Shown here piece after piece: positions 1 to 7,360 of a stretch of 64,000 nt of DNA. Location: NCBI GenBank assembly GCA_934692625.1, contig CAKUUC010000004.1:86243-150242 (forward strand), read 5' to 3'. The stretch is from an uncultured Candidatus Melainabacteria bacterium. GTDB lineage: Bacteria > Cyanobacteriota > Vampirovibrionia > Gastranaerophilales > Gastranaerophilaceae. Within the stretch, counting starts at the first letter, position 1; each line of letters begins with the position of its first letter. A model generated the notes under the pieces. The model did not search any database. It was not told where the DNA came from and was given only the letters and a program-made list of their open reading frames with translations. The translations under genes and the position numbers were made by a program.

Positions 1-547
1 ACGGGATTAAATTAACTTTACCATAACGTTTAACGGCATTTTGCGCAATGTACGTTAAACCTGTTTGGAATTTGAACGGTCTGAAATGAGGTGGTCTGAT
101 AATTCCTTGTGGAAATATGCAAAGAACGTTTCTCAAATCACTAAGTAGTTCCACTGAATATTGCAATGCTTTCATTGCAGATTGCGCAGATTTTTTGTTC
201 ACTGAATATGCACCGCCACGTCTTAGTAGTGGAAAACGGTTCAATTCTTCAACCATCAAACGAATTTCTTTGTGACAAATTCTGTGTGTAGTGTTGTACA
301 AAACAATACCGTCCCACCAATTGCAATGTGGCGCAAATAATATAGTAGGATACTTGTTATCACGCTCTGTGTAATTTTCTACACCATTATAGCGAAAAGC
401 ATAAAATCTGTTTTGTAACATATTAAAGAAAAATAGACTAGCTATTGTTAACCAAAATTTGTTGGTTTTTGCCGGTTTAAATTTCTCCTCTTTATTCCTT
501 AATTTTGTCGGCGGAATGTCCGAATATAATTTTTCCTCAGTTGCCAT
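1..547 (-). CDS. PlsC-like 1-acylglycerol-3-phosphate acyltransferase (C-terminus beyond window)
   Basis: The reverse strand is open from an ATG at 547 to the window edge (182 codons seen), so the C-terminus is missing. The protein carries the acyltransferase signature HCNWWD (H-x4-D, about residue 74) and a later FPQGIIRPP block matching the family FPEGTRS glycerophosphate-binding motif. The family acylates lysophosphatidate at the inner membrane; the exact acceptor cannot be told from this fragment. There is no Shine-Dalgarno sequence. A TAAAAT hexamer ends 6 nt before the ATG, as at several other genes here, suggesting a leaderless transcript. Family call firm, substrate inferred. Confidence 0.8.
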   Translation of the reverse strand, partial: MATEEKLYSDIPPTKLRNKEEKFKPAKTNKFWLTIASLFFFNMLQNRFYAFRYNGVENYTERDNKYPTILFAPHCNWWDGIVLYNTTHRICHKEIRLMVEELNRFPLLRRGGAYSVNKKSAQSAMKALQYSVELLSDLRNVLCIFPQGIIRPPHFRPFKFQTGLTYIAQNAVKRYGKVNLIP

Positions 548-553
548 AAGTCT

Positions 554-559
554 ATTTTA
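554..559 (-). promoter_or_regulatory. Candidate -10 box for leaderless acyltransferase mRNA
   Basis: On the reverse strand TAAAAT is followed by AGACTT and then the ATG, so transcription would begin at or next to the start codon. The -35 is weak (TTTAAA 16 nt upstream). The rest of 560-754 holds no gene on either strand that I can support. Confidence 0.45.
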
Positions 560-754
560 CCCTACTAACAATTTATTTAAAACCCTTAATTAAGAAAACT
601 TTACCCTTTTATCATAAGTCATAAAGTATAAAAAGCAAGTAGTCTTTCGGGTATATGCGAGATGTTAATTCTTTTTAATAAACTAGCAAAAATATTGAAA
701 ATCTTGTTTTATAATGAAAGTGTACTGATTAAGTTAGTTAGGAGGTAATCATAA

Positions 755-1075
755 ATGGCAGGTGTTGGTAAATGTATGGGAATCATGACTGGGGCAGGAT
801 TACTTTGTGGTGCAGCTGGTTCTTATTATCTGCAATCCAAGGCAAATAATGTTGCAGTAAAAATGGCCGCAGCTAATGCAAAAGACGGTGTAATTTCTAT
901 AGGTGGTAAAAAGCCCGATGGAACACTTTGGGATGGCAAGATAACAGTTGATGAATTGAAAAAAGATTTGAATAAAAAGAGTATGATTTCGTCAGGTATA
1001 ATGGGAACGGTTTCTGCTATTATGACGGCAGGAATTGCTGCTCTAACATTATTACTTAGAGGTAAAGTAAAATAA
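755..1075 (+). CDS. Small two-helix membrane protein, unknown function
   Basis: A 106-residue protein with a strong ribosome binding site (AGGAGGT) before the ATG and an intrinsic terminator just after the stop, so it is very probably a real single-gene unit. A Gly/Ala-rich hydrophobic segment lies at about residues 8-27 and a second at about 77-101, ending in RGKVK, which fits a membrane hairpin. The central stretch ends in DGKITVDEL, which resembles the second half of an EF-hand loop but lacks the first acidic ligands, so calcium binding is not claimed. I do not recognise the family. Confidence 0.7.
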   Translation: MAGVGKCMGIMTGAGLLCGAAGSYYLQSKANNVAVKMAAANAKDGVISIGGKKPDGTLWDGKITVDELKKDLNKKSMISSGIMGTVSAIMTAGIAALTLLLRGKVK

Positions 1076-1096
1076 TTGTTCGTGAAATTTCATGCA

Positions 1097-1132
1097 AAAA
1101 CCCGTTGTAGATTTCTACAACGGGTTTTGTTT
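1097..1132. terminator. Bidirectional intrinsic terminator
   Basis: A 14-bp stem (1097-1110 with 1115-1128) around an ATTT loop, with A-run before and T-run after. It can serve both the gene ending at 1075 on the plus strand and hpf ending at 1155 on the minus strand. Confidence 0.9.
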
Positions 1133-1154
1133 AATGATTTTTGCTTAACAGAAA

Positions 1155-1532
1155 TTAGTCTTCAATTGCTTTAATTACTTCAACTTTTTCTTTTTCTTCT
1201 TTTTGTACATCTGTACGGATAGAAGATTTGTCAGAAGAAAGGTTTTTGTCTTTAAGTTTAGTAATTTGTCTTGCTAATTTGTCAGCCAAAATGTCGATGC
1301 TTGCATACATTGATTCAGCGGCTTCTTCACAACGAATACTGCCAGCGTTAGTCTTGCAAGTAACTTCAGCAATGTGTTTGCCTTCTGCAGAAGGATTTTT
1401 AATTACAGACAATACAACATCAATACCTTGAATTTGATCATAATGAGTTGCTGCTTTGCCGATTTTTTCTTTTACATAAGCTTTGATAGCATCTGTAATT
1501 TCAATGTTTCTGCCGTTTACGTGAATGTACAT
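1155..1532 (-). CDS. hpf: Ribosome hibernation promoting factor (HPF/RaiA family)
   Basis: A 125-residue protein starting MYIHVNGRNIEITDAIKAYV, typical of the beta-alpha-beta-beta-beta-alpha fold of HPF/YfiA, with the usual ADKLARQITKLKDK basic helix near residues 82-97. The family binds the 30S decoding region and parks ribosomes in stationary phase or stress. The length is that of a short form with a charged Lys/Glu tail; the long-form C-terminal dimerisation domain is absent. The ATG has GGAGG upstream. It shares the bidirectional terminator at 1097-1132 with its convergent neighbour. Confidence 0.93.
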   Translation of the reverse strand: MYIHVNGRNIEITDAIKAYVKEKIGKAATHYDQIQGIDVVLSVIKNPSAEGKHIAEVTCKTNAGSIRCEEAAESMYASIDILADKLARQITKLKDKNLSSDKSSIRTDVQKEEKEKVEVIKAIED

Positions 1533-1602
1533 CTAAAAACCTCCAATTAAAATACTGCTTTGTCAGTATAACACACTTTGACGAAAATTTAAAGGGTCTT
1601 TT

Positions 1603-1824
1603 CTATTCGTCTGCTAAAAATTGAGGTAATTCAACGTCTGGAGCGCCGATTACTCTTACTAACTCAAGTACAGATGCTTTCATTTGGCATTTTTGTGATG
1701 ATGCACTGAAAAAATCTCTATAGAAACAACCTTCGCAGTTGCAGCCTCTTTTGTAACATTCTAATGCAGTTGTGGTCCAACGTCTTACAGCAACTGCTCT
1801 TCCCATATCCCTACTTCTAAACAA
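1603..1824 (-). CDS. Small cysteine-rich protein, unknown function
   Basis: A 73-residue frame starting at a TTG (1824) with GGAG about 10 nt upstream; the ATG at 1806 (MGRAVAVRRW) is an alternative start. Five cysteines lie at about residues 23, 28, 30, 33 and 46, in the block CYKRGCNCEGCFYRDFF then KCQMK. This spacing suggests metal or Fe-S binding, but I do not recognise the family. Upstream is a strong promoter and a roughly 100-nt leader with two predicted hairpins, so expression may be controlled after transcription starts. Likely real because of promoter, leader and protein-like composition; function open. Confidence 0.65.
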   Translation of the reverse strand: MFRSRDMGRAVAVRRWTTTALECYKRGCNCEGCFYRDFFSASSQKCQMKASVLELVRVIGAPDVELPQFLADE

Positions 1825-1926
1825 TTTATAAAATCTCCACTTATCGTTCTTCTATCTAGTCGATATCCTCACGGATATATTTTAAATCTCCCCTAAAGTC
1901 GGTGTATCAATGATTTCCGACCCCGT
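1825..1926 (-). promoter_or_regulatory. Structured 5' leader of the Cys-rich protein gene
   Basis: On the reverse strand the leader contains GTCGG paired with CCGAC around a 14-nt loop. A second hairpin is ATATCC-GTGA-GGATAT, with a GNRA tetraloop. A purine-rich ribosome binding region follows. It matches no riboswitch consensus that I can recall. Confidence 0.4.
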
Positions 1927-1932
1927 AATTTA

Positions 1933-1960
1933 ATTATAGAAAATAAGGGGAATTTTTCAA
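1933..1960 (-). promoter_or_regulatory. Sigma70-type promoter for the Cys-rich protein gene
   Basis: On the reverse strand TTGAAA (1955-1960) and TATAAT (1933-1938) are separated by 16 bp. The start site is predicted near 1926, giving a leader of about 100 nt before the gene at 1824. Confidence 0.65.
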
Positions 1961-2330
1961 GGTTGGAACATGTCGTTATTAAGTTTTGTAACGAGTGCTT
2001 GAAATCCGCTCATAGAGTGATATCTAGGAAAATGAGAGTTGAAATTTCATGTCATGGCATGAATTTCAGCCTTTTGCGAGTCTTAAAACCATGACCTGTC
2101 ATGGTTTTACATGGTTTTGAATAATGTTAAGTAATGTAAAATATTTTCAAAATTCCCCAATCGGGCATGCCCGATTAGATAATATTTCAAGGATAGTCAA
2201 GAAAATTTTATATATCGGAATGCCTTAAAAATACTTGCATTCAAAATAAATGGGAAAAGCAAAGTTTGGGTATGGTATGTTTATATGCCATTTTGACTTT
2301 GCAATCGATAAAAAGCGAGCATTGAAAAGG

Positions 2331-2353
2331 CCGTCTGTGTTGCCACGCCGACG
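2331..2353. repeat. REP-like hairpin, imperfect copy
   Basis: An imperfect inverted repeat around TTGC with right arm CACGCCGAC. The right half matches the perfect hairpin at 25661-25690, so this looks like a decayed copy of the same family. Confidence 0.4.
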
Positions 2354-2379
2354 TGATTAAATTACTAGGCACACTAACT

Positions 2380-2413
2380 AGTCATTCCGGCCTCCGAGCC
2401 GGAATCTGTTTCC
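2380..2413. repeat. Short palindromic element, AGTCATTCCGG type
   Basis: GTCATTCCGGC is followed closely by GCCGGAATC and then TGTTTCC. It has the same ends as the longer elements at 28074-28130, 19270-19353 and 27724-27812, with almost no interior. Confidence 0.6.
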
Positions 2414-2440
2414 TTTGCTGATATTGAACGATGTTATTTT

Positions 2441-2467
2441 ACATGTCAGGCGGTGCCTGACCTACGT
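2441..2467. repeat. REP-like hairpin GTCAGGC-GGT-GCCTGAC
   Basis: A perfect 7-bp stem with GGT loop, flanked by ACAT and CTACGT. Near-identical copies occur at 19117-19146 and, with mutations, at 27631-27660. Confidence 0.75.
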
Positions 2468-2510
2468 TGGGCTGAGTAGCTTTAGTCATTTTTGCTTTAT
2501 AAACCTAAAA

Positions 2511-2655
2511 TGTTACGAAATATTAAGTTGAATTTAAAATCGTTGAAACCCTTGATATAATTCCTTTATGGTATGGTATGGTATGGTTGGGCGGGGCGGT
2601 GTACTTATGGTTAAAAATACTCCATAATATAAATATGGTATTGAAAATATTGAAA
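2511..2655 (+). repeat. TATGG element, copy 1
   Basis: The repeated intergenic element has, in order: TTACGAAAT box, TTTAAA, TATAAT (2556-2561), a TATGG array (2567-2586, four units, then TTGGG), the G-rich block CGGGGCGGTGTACTTATG, and a small hairpin TTATGG...CCATAA. Its tail resembles copy 2. It lies about 180 bp upstream of the prepilin gene at 2839. Other copies start near 8676, 19519 and 56107. Confidence 0.85.
2568..2627 (+). CDS. Candidate leaderless 19-residue peptide, element copy 1
   Basis: The frame starts at the first ATG of the TATGG array, exactly 6 nt after TATAAT. It reads MVWYGMVGRGGVLMVKNTP and stops at TAA. Copies 2 and 3 give peptides of the same length and frame (MVWYGMVWRGGVLM-x-KNRS). 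This copy differs at residues 8, 15, 18 and 19 from one or both of the others. No Shine-Dalgarno sequence is possible at this position, so translation would have to be leaderless. Repetitive DNA conservation is the alternative explanation. Confidence 0.35.
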   Translation: MVWYGMVGRGGVLMVKNTP

Positions 2656-2686
2656 TTTCCAAACCGCAAAATCAACGAGGAAAACA

Positions 2687-2711
2687 GACTCTGAATCCAG
2701 TTCAGAGTGAC
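2687..2711. repeat. Short palindrome, CTGAA..TTCAG type
   Basis: ACTCTGAATCCAGTTCAGAGTGAC is a short inverted repeat followed by GTGAC. Related copies with CCCTGAA/TTCAGGG arms are at 19411-19438 and 27872-27898. Confidence 0.5.
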
Positions 2712-2749
2712 TTTTGGGTAGCCTTAGCAAAGCTATCGTCATTGGAGAA

Positions 2750-2800
2750 AAGATTAAAAATCAAGCAATTTTAATTGCGTAGATTTTATCTTATTCAGAA
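2750..2800 (-). repeat. Inverted partial copy of the 130-bp repeat
   Basis: This stretch is close to the reverse complement of the 3' half of the elements at 27916-28050 and 55918-56050. It includes the arm GATAAAATCTACGCAATT and the GCAATT/AATTGC hairpin. The prepilin gene starts 39 bp further on. Confidence 0.6.
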
Positions 2801-2838
2801 TCTGTTTATAAATATTACAAATAAAAAGGAGTAAAAAC

Positions 2839-3618
2839 ATGAAAAAAGCATTCACGCTGGCGGAAGTATTGATAACACTCGGTATTATTGGAGTGGTTGC
2901 TGCGCTTACTCTACCATCTTTAATAACAGATATTGGCAACAAAAAATTAAAAACTCAATTTTTCAAAACGTATAGTGACTTGAACCAAGCGGCTAAACTT
3001 TTTTATACAAATGAAGGAGCATCTGTCCATGATGTAGATTTGCATTTGCCACATGTTGGTGAGGGAACTAATAATAGGAATAGCAATGAAGTCATGAAAA
3101 AATTTATGACGTATTTTAAAGGACAAAATAAAGCATACGATTCGATGTGGCTATATTATGACAGGGATAGGACACATATAATCCAACGAAATCTTAATGG
3201 TAGTGAGATTAGATATTCATATCCTTGTGACCAGTCTATGATTATACGTGATATTGGCGGGAGAATTTTTGCAATGGACGATAATGTTTTGGTAGGTGCA
3301 AATGTAAACTATCAGTTTGGACCTAAAATTTGTGTTGATATAAATGGAAATACTCCACCAAATAGGTTTGGTTATGATAGATTTGTTTTTGTGTTTACAG
3401 AAAATAATGAAGTTGTACCATATACAGGTGATGCGTGGAATACTCTAAGACCAAATGTTACGGTAACTAGACCTGAAGATGAGAAAAATATTTCAAAATT
3501 TTGCTCAAGAACTCAAAATACTGGTTCTCCTGCTCATACTTGCGCTTATTTCGCACTGAAAGACAAAAGCCCTACCGGCAATGGGACTTACTGGAAGGAT
3601 TTTTTGAAAGAGAAATAA
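2839..3618 (+). CDS. Prepilin-type N-terminal domain protein (pseudopilin-like)
   Basis: The 259-residue protein begins MKKAFTLAEVLITLGIIGVVAA, a class III (type IV prepilin) signal with short basic leader, FTLAE and a hydrophobic helix. The residue before Phe is Ala instead of the usual Gly. The C-terminal half has CVDINGNTPPNRFGYDRFVF, a D-x-N-G...PN..G.D.F motif that recurs in the other prepilins of this window. Such proteins are cut by a prepilin peptidase and assembled by type II secretion or type IV pilus machines, none of which is encoded here. AAAAGGAG precedes the ATG. Its regulator may be the TATGG element upstream; no XRE gene is adjacent. Confidence 0.85.
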   Translation: MKKAFTLAEVLITLGIIGVVAALTLPSLITDIGNKKLKTQFFKTYSDLNQAAKLFYTNEGASVHDVDLHLPHVGEGTNNRNSNEVMKKFMTYFKGQNKAYDSMWLYYDRDRTHIIQRNLNGSEIRYSYPCDQSMIIRDIGGRIFAMDDNVLVGANVNYQFGPKICVDINGNTPPNRFGYDRFVFVFTENNEVVPYTGDAWNTLRPNVTVTRPEDEKNISKFCSRTQNTGSPAHTCAYFALKDKSPTGNGTYWKDFLKEK

Positions 3619-3634
3619 TTTTTGTGGTTTTGAA

Positions 3635-4549
3635 TTATGCTCTCGGGTGGGTTTCGTTGTAAACCTCTTTCATGTGTTGCATAGAGATGTGGGTGTAAAT
3701 TTGGGTATTTGAAATACTTGCGTGTCCCAAAAGTTCTTGCACAACCCTCAAATCTGCTCCGTTTTCTATCAAATGTGTTGCAAAACTGTGTCGAAACATG
3801 TGTGGGGTAACTTTTTTCGGAAGTTCGATTTTTTCAACGATGTCATTTATTACATTTCGCACCATTTTTGATTGAAGTCGATAGCCTGTTTTATTAATAA
3901 ATACCGGACTGTCATCTTCAATTGGTGGTACTTGAAATCCTTTTGCGACAAGTGGTCTTGCCACATCAATGTAGCCTTGAAGGTACCTTTTTGCTCTGTC
4001 TGTAATTAATATAATACGTTCTTTGGCGCCTTTACCAAATACGGTAATTTCGTTATTTTCAAGGTTAAGATTGCCAAAATTCAATCCGCTGAGTTCTGAA
4101 ATACGCATTCCGCTTGCCCATAGGAGTTCTAATATTGCACGATTTCTGTAGCCTGCTGGAGTGTCGATGTTAACATTGTTCAAGATTTGTTCGACCTCAT
4201 CTGTTGTGAGGAATTTTGGCAACGATTTCGGTCGTTTGGGGGATATTAAATTTTCTGCCGGATTATTTTCTATTTTTTGCTCTCTATGCAAGTATTTATA
4301 GAACGTTCGCAGGGAAGCTATTTTTCTTGCGACGGTTGTTTTTTGATAATTATAAATTTGCATAAAATGTAAATATTCACGAATTTTTGCAAAATTTATG
4401 TGTTCACATTCTTCATCACCAAGCCATATTAAAAAGGCTAAAATGTCCGAATGGTAGGCTTTTGCCGTGTGTTGTGAAAAATTTTTTTCTACCAATATGT
4501 AAGATTTGAAATCTTCTAAATCCTGTTTTGATTTTGCGTTTAATACCAT
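3635..4549 (-). CDS. xerC: Tyrosine recombinase XerC/XerD
   Basis: A 304-residue site-specific recombinase of normal family length. The N-terminal SAM-like core-binding domain covers about residues 8-95 and the catalytic domain about 112-297. All catalytic residues are visible: Arg149 in GMRISEL, Lys173 in GKGAKER, His250 and Arg253 in PHMFRHSFATH, His276 in LGHAS and nucleophile Tyr285 in TQIYTH. Xer proteins resolve chromosome dimers at dif with FtsK. It could be XerC or XerD, or the single Xer of a one-recombinase system. No dif-like site was identified in the window. Weak AAGG precedes the ATG. Confidence 0.9.
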   Translation of the reverse strand: MVLNAKSKQDLEDFKSYILVEKNFSQHTAKAYHSDILAFLIWLGDEECEHINFAKIREYLHFMQIYNYQKTTVARKIASLRTFYKYLHREQKIENNPAENLISPKRPKSLPKFLTTDEVEQILNNVNIDTPAGYRNRAILELLWASGMRISELSGLNFGNLNLENNEITVFGKGAKERIILITDRAKRYLQGYIDVARPLVAKGFQVPPIEDDSPVFINKTGYRLQSKMVRNVINDIVEKIELPKKVTPHMFRHSFATHLIENGADLRVVQELLGHASISNTQIYTHISMQHMKEVYNETHPRA

Positions 4550-4635
4550 ACAAATACCTTATTGCTTTTTTATAATAAGTATTATACAATATTTTCAGAA
4601 TATAGAATAGTTATTAAGCAAAAGTGGGTGAAAAC

Positions 4636-6444
4636 ATGAATTGTAAAAAAGTTTTAATAATGTCATTGATTGCGACATCTTGTATTCTTTCTGCCCCTAA
4701 TGATTCTACAGCCCAAACTTTGAAGGTCGGCGTGTCTGTATCAAAAAGTTATGTGGATATCAGCCGTATGATTGAATACAACAATTATGAAGATGCTGAT
4801 CAACGCTTAAAAGAAATTTTATCAAAAAATCCTAATGATATTGATGCAAAGTCATTGCAATTGATTTCACAAGCAAAGCAATATAAATTGGCTCCTGCAC
4901 AATCTGAATTAGATAGATTACTAAAAACATATCCGAACAAACCGGAACTTCATTATGCACAAGGTATGGTTTACTTGATGCGTGAAACTTCATCAGACGT
5001 TGAATACATCAAAAATATTCGTAACTTGTCAAATGCGGCAATAAAAGAATTTATGAAGGCAGTTGAACTTGACCCTACATATTTCCAAGCGTATAACGCA
5101 ATGGGTGTTGCAACTTTAAAATTAGGTAATAAAAAAGATGCACAAGATTTGTTCAAAATGTCTTTGAAACACAATCCAAACTACGCACCGGCGTATGACA
5201 ACTTGGGTAATGTTTCTATGTTAGATGGCGATTTAGACCAAGCAGAAAAATATTACTTACAATCAATCAAATGTAACTCTCACAACCCGACTTCAATGTA
5301 TCACATGGGTCAAGTTGAGGCTCGTAGAGGGGATTATACAAAAGCATTAACTTGGTTGAACCACTCACTACACATTAACCCAAATTCTTCTCCAGGATGG
5401 AATTTGCAAGGTGAATTGTACTTGAAACAAGGTAACCAAGCGGCTGCAATAAATTCTTTCAAAAAAGCGATTTATGTAAAACCTGAAAACTCACGTCCAT
5501 ATATTAACCTTGCCGGTGTATATGAAAGACGTGCTGACCATGAATTCGCAATGGAAGAATTGAAAACTGCAATTATCTTAAACCCTAACTATAAAGAAGG
5601 TATTTTAAGAGTTGCAAACATGTCTTTAGAAACTAAGAAATATCAACAAGCGTTGGAATACTATTCAAGATTGCTTGGTGATACAACTTATAACAACACT
5701 GCTATTATTGGTTTGGCTAATACTTATTATGAAATGGCAAAAGATACCGCTGATAGTCGTGATTACACTACAAACAAAGATGTTTACTTGGCTTATGACT
5801 ACGTAAACGAAGCTATCCAAAGAACTCCAAACGATTTGAAACTTCACTTAGCAAAAATCAAATTGGGTAAAATTACCCACCAGATGGAGTTAACAAACGA
5901 CAACTTGAATTATATTATTCAAGCAGCAAGCAACAGTTTGATGGATACAGTTATCAAGGGTGAAGCTTATCTCTCATTGGGTAGAGAAAGAGATGCGGTT
6001 TATACATTTGAAAACGCTATCAATTTTGCTAACACTATTGATGATGAGTTGTATTTATCAGAAATCCTTGTTCAACATAAACAATTCAGAACAGCAAGAA
6101 AAGCGTTGCAAAAAGTTTTGATGGCTGATTCAACAAACAGAATTGCTTTGAACGGTCTTCACTACATTGATTTGTGCGAAATGAAATCAAACGAATTCTT
6201 TGAAATCGCACTACGTCAATACAAAGAAGGCAATTACGCATCAGCAATTGAATATTGTAACAGAGCAATCGACTTCTATCACAATGCTCCGTCTATTGCT
6301 AAGTTGAAAGCACAATCTTACGAAGCAGAAGGCAACTACCAAGGTGCTGTTAAATACTATACTCAATACTTAGCACTTGCTCCGAATGCTTCTGATAAAG
6401 ATGCGGTTGTTCAAAGAATAAACGTATTTAGACAAAGATTATAA
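4636..6444 (+). CDS. Exported TPR-repeat protein
   Basis: The chosen start is the ATG at 4636, with GGGTG upstream, in preference to the in-frame GTG at 4624. The 602-residue product has a signal peptide (residues 1-26, MNCKKVLIMSLIATSCILSA), then tandem tetratricopeptide repeats covering most of the rest. Clear units include AYNAMGVATLKLGNKKDAQDL, APAYDNLGNVSMLDGDLDQAE and GWNLQGELYLKQGNQAAAI. TPRs bind other proteins, so a periplasmic or envelope scaffold is likely; the partner is unknown. It may be co-transcribed with the next two genes, which follow after 12 bp and then overlap. Confidence 0.85.
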   Translation: MNCKKVLIMSLIATSCILSAPNDSTAQTLKVGVSVSKSYVDISRMIEYNNYEDADQRLKEILSKNPNDIDAKSLQLISQAKQYKLAPAQSELDRLLKTYPNKPELHYAQGMVYLMRETSSDVEYIKNIRNLSNAAIKEFMKAVELDPTYFQAYNAMGVATLKLGNKKDAQDLFKMSLKHNPNYAPAYDNLGNVSMLDGDLDQAEKYYLQSIKCNSHNPTSMYHMGQVEARRGDYTKALTWLNHSLHINPNSSPGWNLQGELYLKQGNQAAAINSFKKAIYVKPENSRPYINLAGVYERRADHEFAMEELKTAIILNPNYKEGILRVANMSLETKKYQQALEYYSRLLGDTTYNNTAIIGLANTYYEMAKDTADSRDYTTNKDVYLAYDYVNEAIQRTPNDLKLHLAKIKLGKITHQMELTNDNLNYIIQAASNSLMDTVIKGEAYLSLGRERDAVYTFENAINFANTIDDELYLSEILVQHKQFRTARKALQKVLMADSTNRIALNGLHYIDLCEMKSNEFFEIALRQYKEGNYASAIEYCNRAIDFYHNAPSIAKLKAQSYEAEGNYQGAVKYYTQYLALAPNASDKDAVVQRINVFRQRL

Positions 6445-6456
6445 TTTATAATCACT

Positions 6457-6720
6457 ATGAAGAAAAAAAAATTCGATATAAGAAAAACATTTGAAACATT
6501 TTTGAGAGAGCCTCTTAGTATATTAACTGAGGGGCTGTTTCAAATTGTAAATGTTCAAGCAAATATTTTCAATCAAGAATCTTCTTTTAATATCGATTTT
6601 TTAAATAACAAAACTCAATTGACTGTTGTAAATAATGAAAAAATGTGTAATTTATTCAGAACAGTTTTATATAAAAGCAAAGTTAAAGAAATAAAAGAAA
6701 AGAGTTCGGTGACAAAATGA
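6457..6720 (+). CDS. Small hypothetical protein upstream of engB
   Basis: An 87-residue, Lys-rich protein (MKKKKFDIRKTFETFLREPL...) with no recognised domain. It follows the TPR gene by 12 bp and its stop overlaps the engB start (ATGA at 6717), so translational coupling is likely. The frame is supported by this overlap. No signal peptide or membrane segment is seen. I do not know its function; coupling to a ribosome-assembly GTPase does not prove a shared role. Confidence 0.6.
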   Translation: MKKKKFDIRKTFETFLREPLSILTEGLFQIVNVQANIFNQESSFNIDFLNNKTQLTVVNNEKMCNLFRTVLYKSKVKEIKEKSSVTK

Positions 6721-7292
6721 AACCCTTTATGAATGCAAAATTTTTGATTAGTGCAGAGAAATTGAGTCAGTGTCCGGATTATACATTGCCTGAGTTTCCG
6801 CTGTTAGGACGTTCAAATGTTGGAAAATCTTCATTTATAAACGGTTTGGCAAATAATAAAAAATTGGCAAGAACTTCAAATGTTCCAGGTAAAACTCGTT
6901 TGATTAATTTCTTTAATTTTTCTGATAATTTTATGATTGCAGACTTACCTGGGTACGGATATGCAAAAGTTTCAAAAGAAGCAAGAAATAAATGGCAAGC
7001 CTATTTGGAAGAATATCTTTTGAAACGTGAGCAAATAAAATCTTTGGTGCAACTTGTTGATGCAAGGCATGAATTGCAAAAAAATGACTACCAAATGCGA
7101 GAATGGGTTTTGGCTTATAATTTGCCGATAATCACTGTAGTTACAAAGATTGATTGCATTTCCAAAAACAAAATTCAAAGTAGTTTGGCACATGTAAGAA
7201 AAGAATTTGGCGGTGAAATTTTCCCGTTTAGCGCTGTTGATAACAGATATAACGAAGACATTTTGACAAAATTGACAAATTTTGATGAATAA
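6717..7292 (+). CDS. engB: Ribosome biogenesis GTPase EngB/YsxC
   Basis: A 191-residue GTPase of the TrmE-Era-EngA-EngB-Septin group. Visible motifs are G1 GRSNVGKS (31-38), the switch I region with PGKTR (57-61), G3 DLPGYGYAKV (76-85), G4 VTKID (about 142-146) and G5 FSAVDN near residue 172. The family assists late 50S subunit assembly. Length and motif order are complete. It starts inside the stop of the preceding gene and has no separate promoter that I can see. Confidence 0.95.
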   Translation: MKPFMNAKFLISAEKLSQCPDYTLPEFPLLGRSNVGKSSFINGLANNKKLARTSNVPGKTRLINFFNFSDNFMIADLPGYGYAKVSKEARNKWQAYLEEYLLKREQIKSLVQLVDARHELQKNDYQMREWVLAYNLPIITVVTKIDCISKNKIQSSLAHVRKEFGGEIFPFSAVDNRYNEDILTKLTNFDE

Positions 7293-7360
7293 TTTATAAC
7301 TATTTTTCTTTCATGTTTTTATGCTATCATTTATTTGCTGGACAGATAGGAGAGTATAAA

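Noticed and set aside
2567..2586. TATGG array as a CRISPR or minisatellite locus
   Set aside because: The units are contiguous pentamers without spacers and there are no cas genes; it is a short tandem repeat within a larger element.
3635..4549. Tyrosine recombinase as an integrase of a mobile element
   Set aside because: Its length and motifs fit housekeeping XerC/XerD, and no att sites, excisionase or cargo genes flank it.
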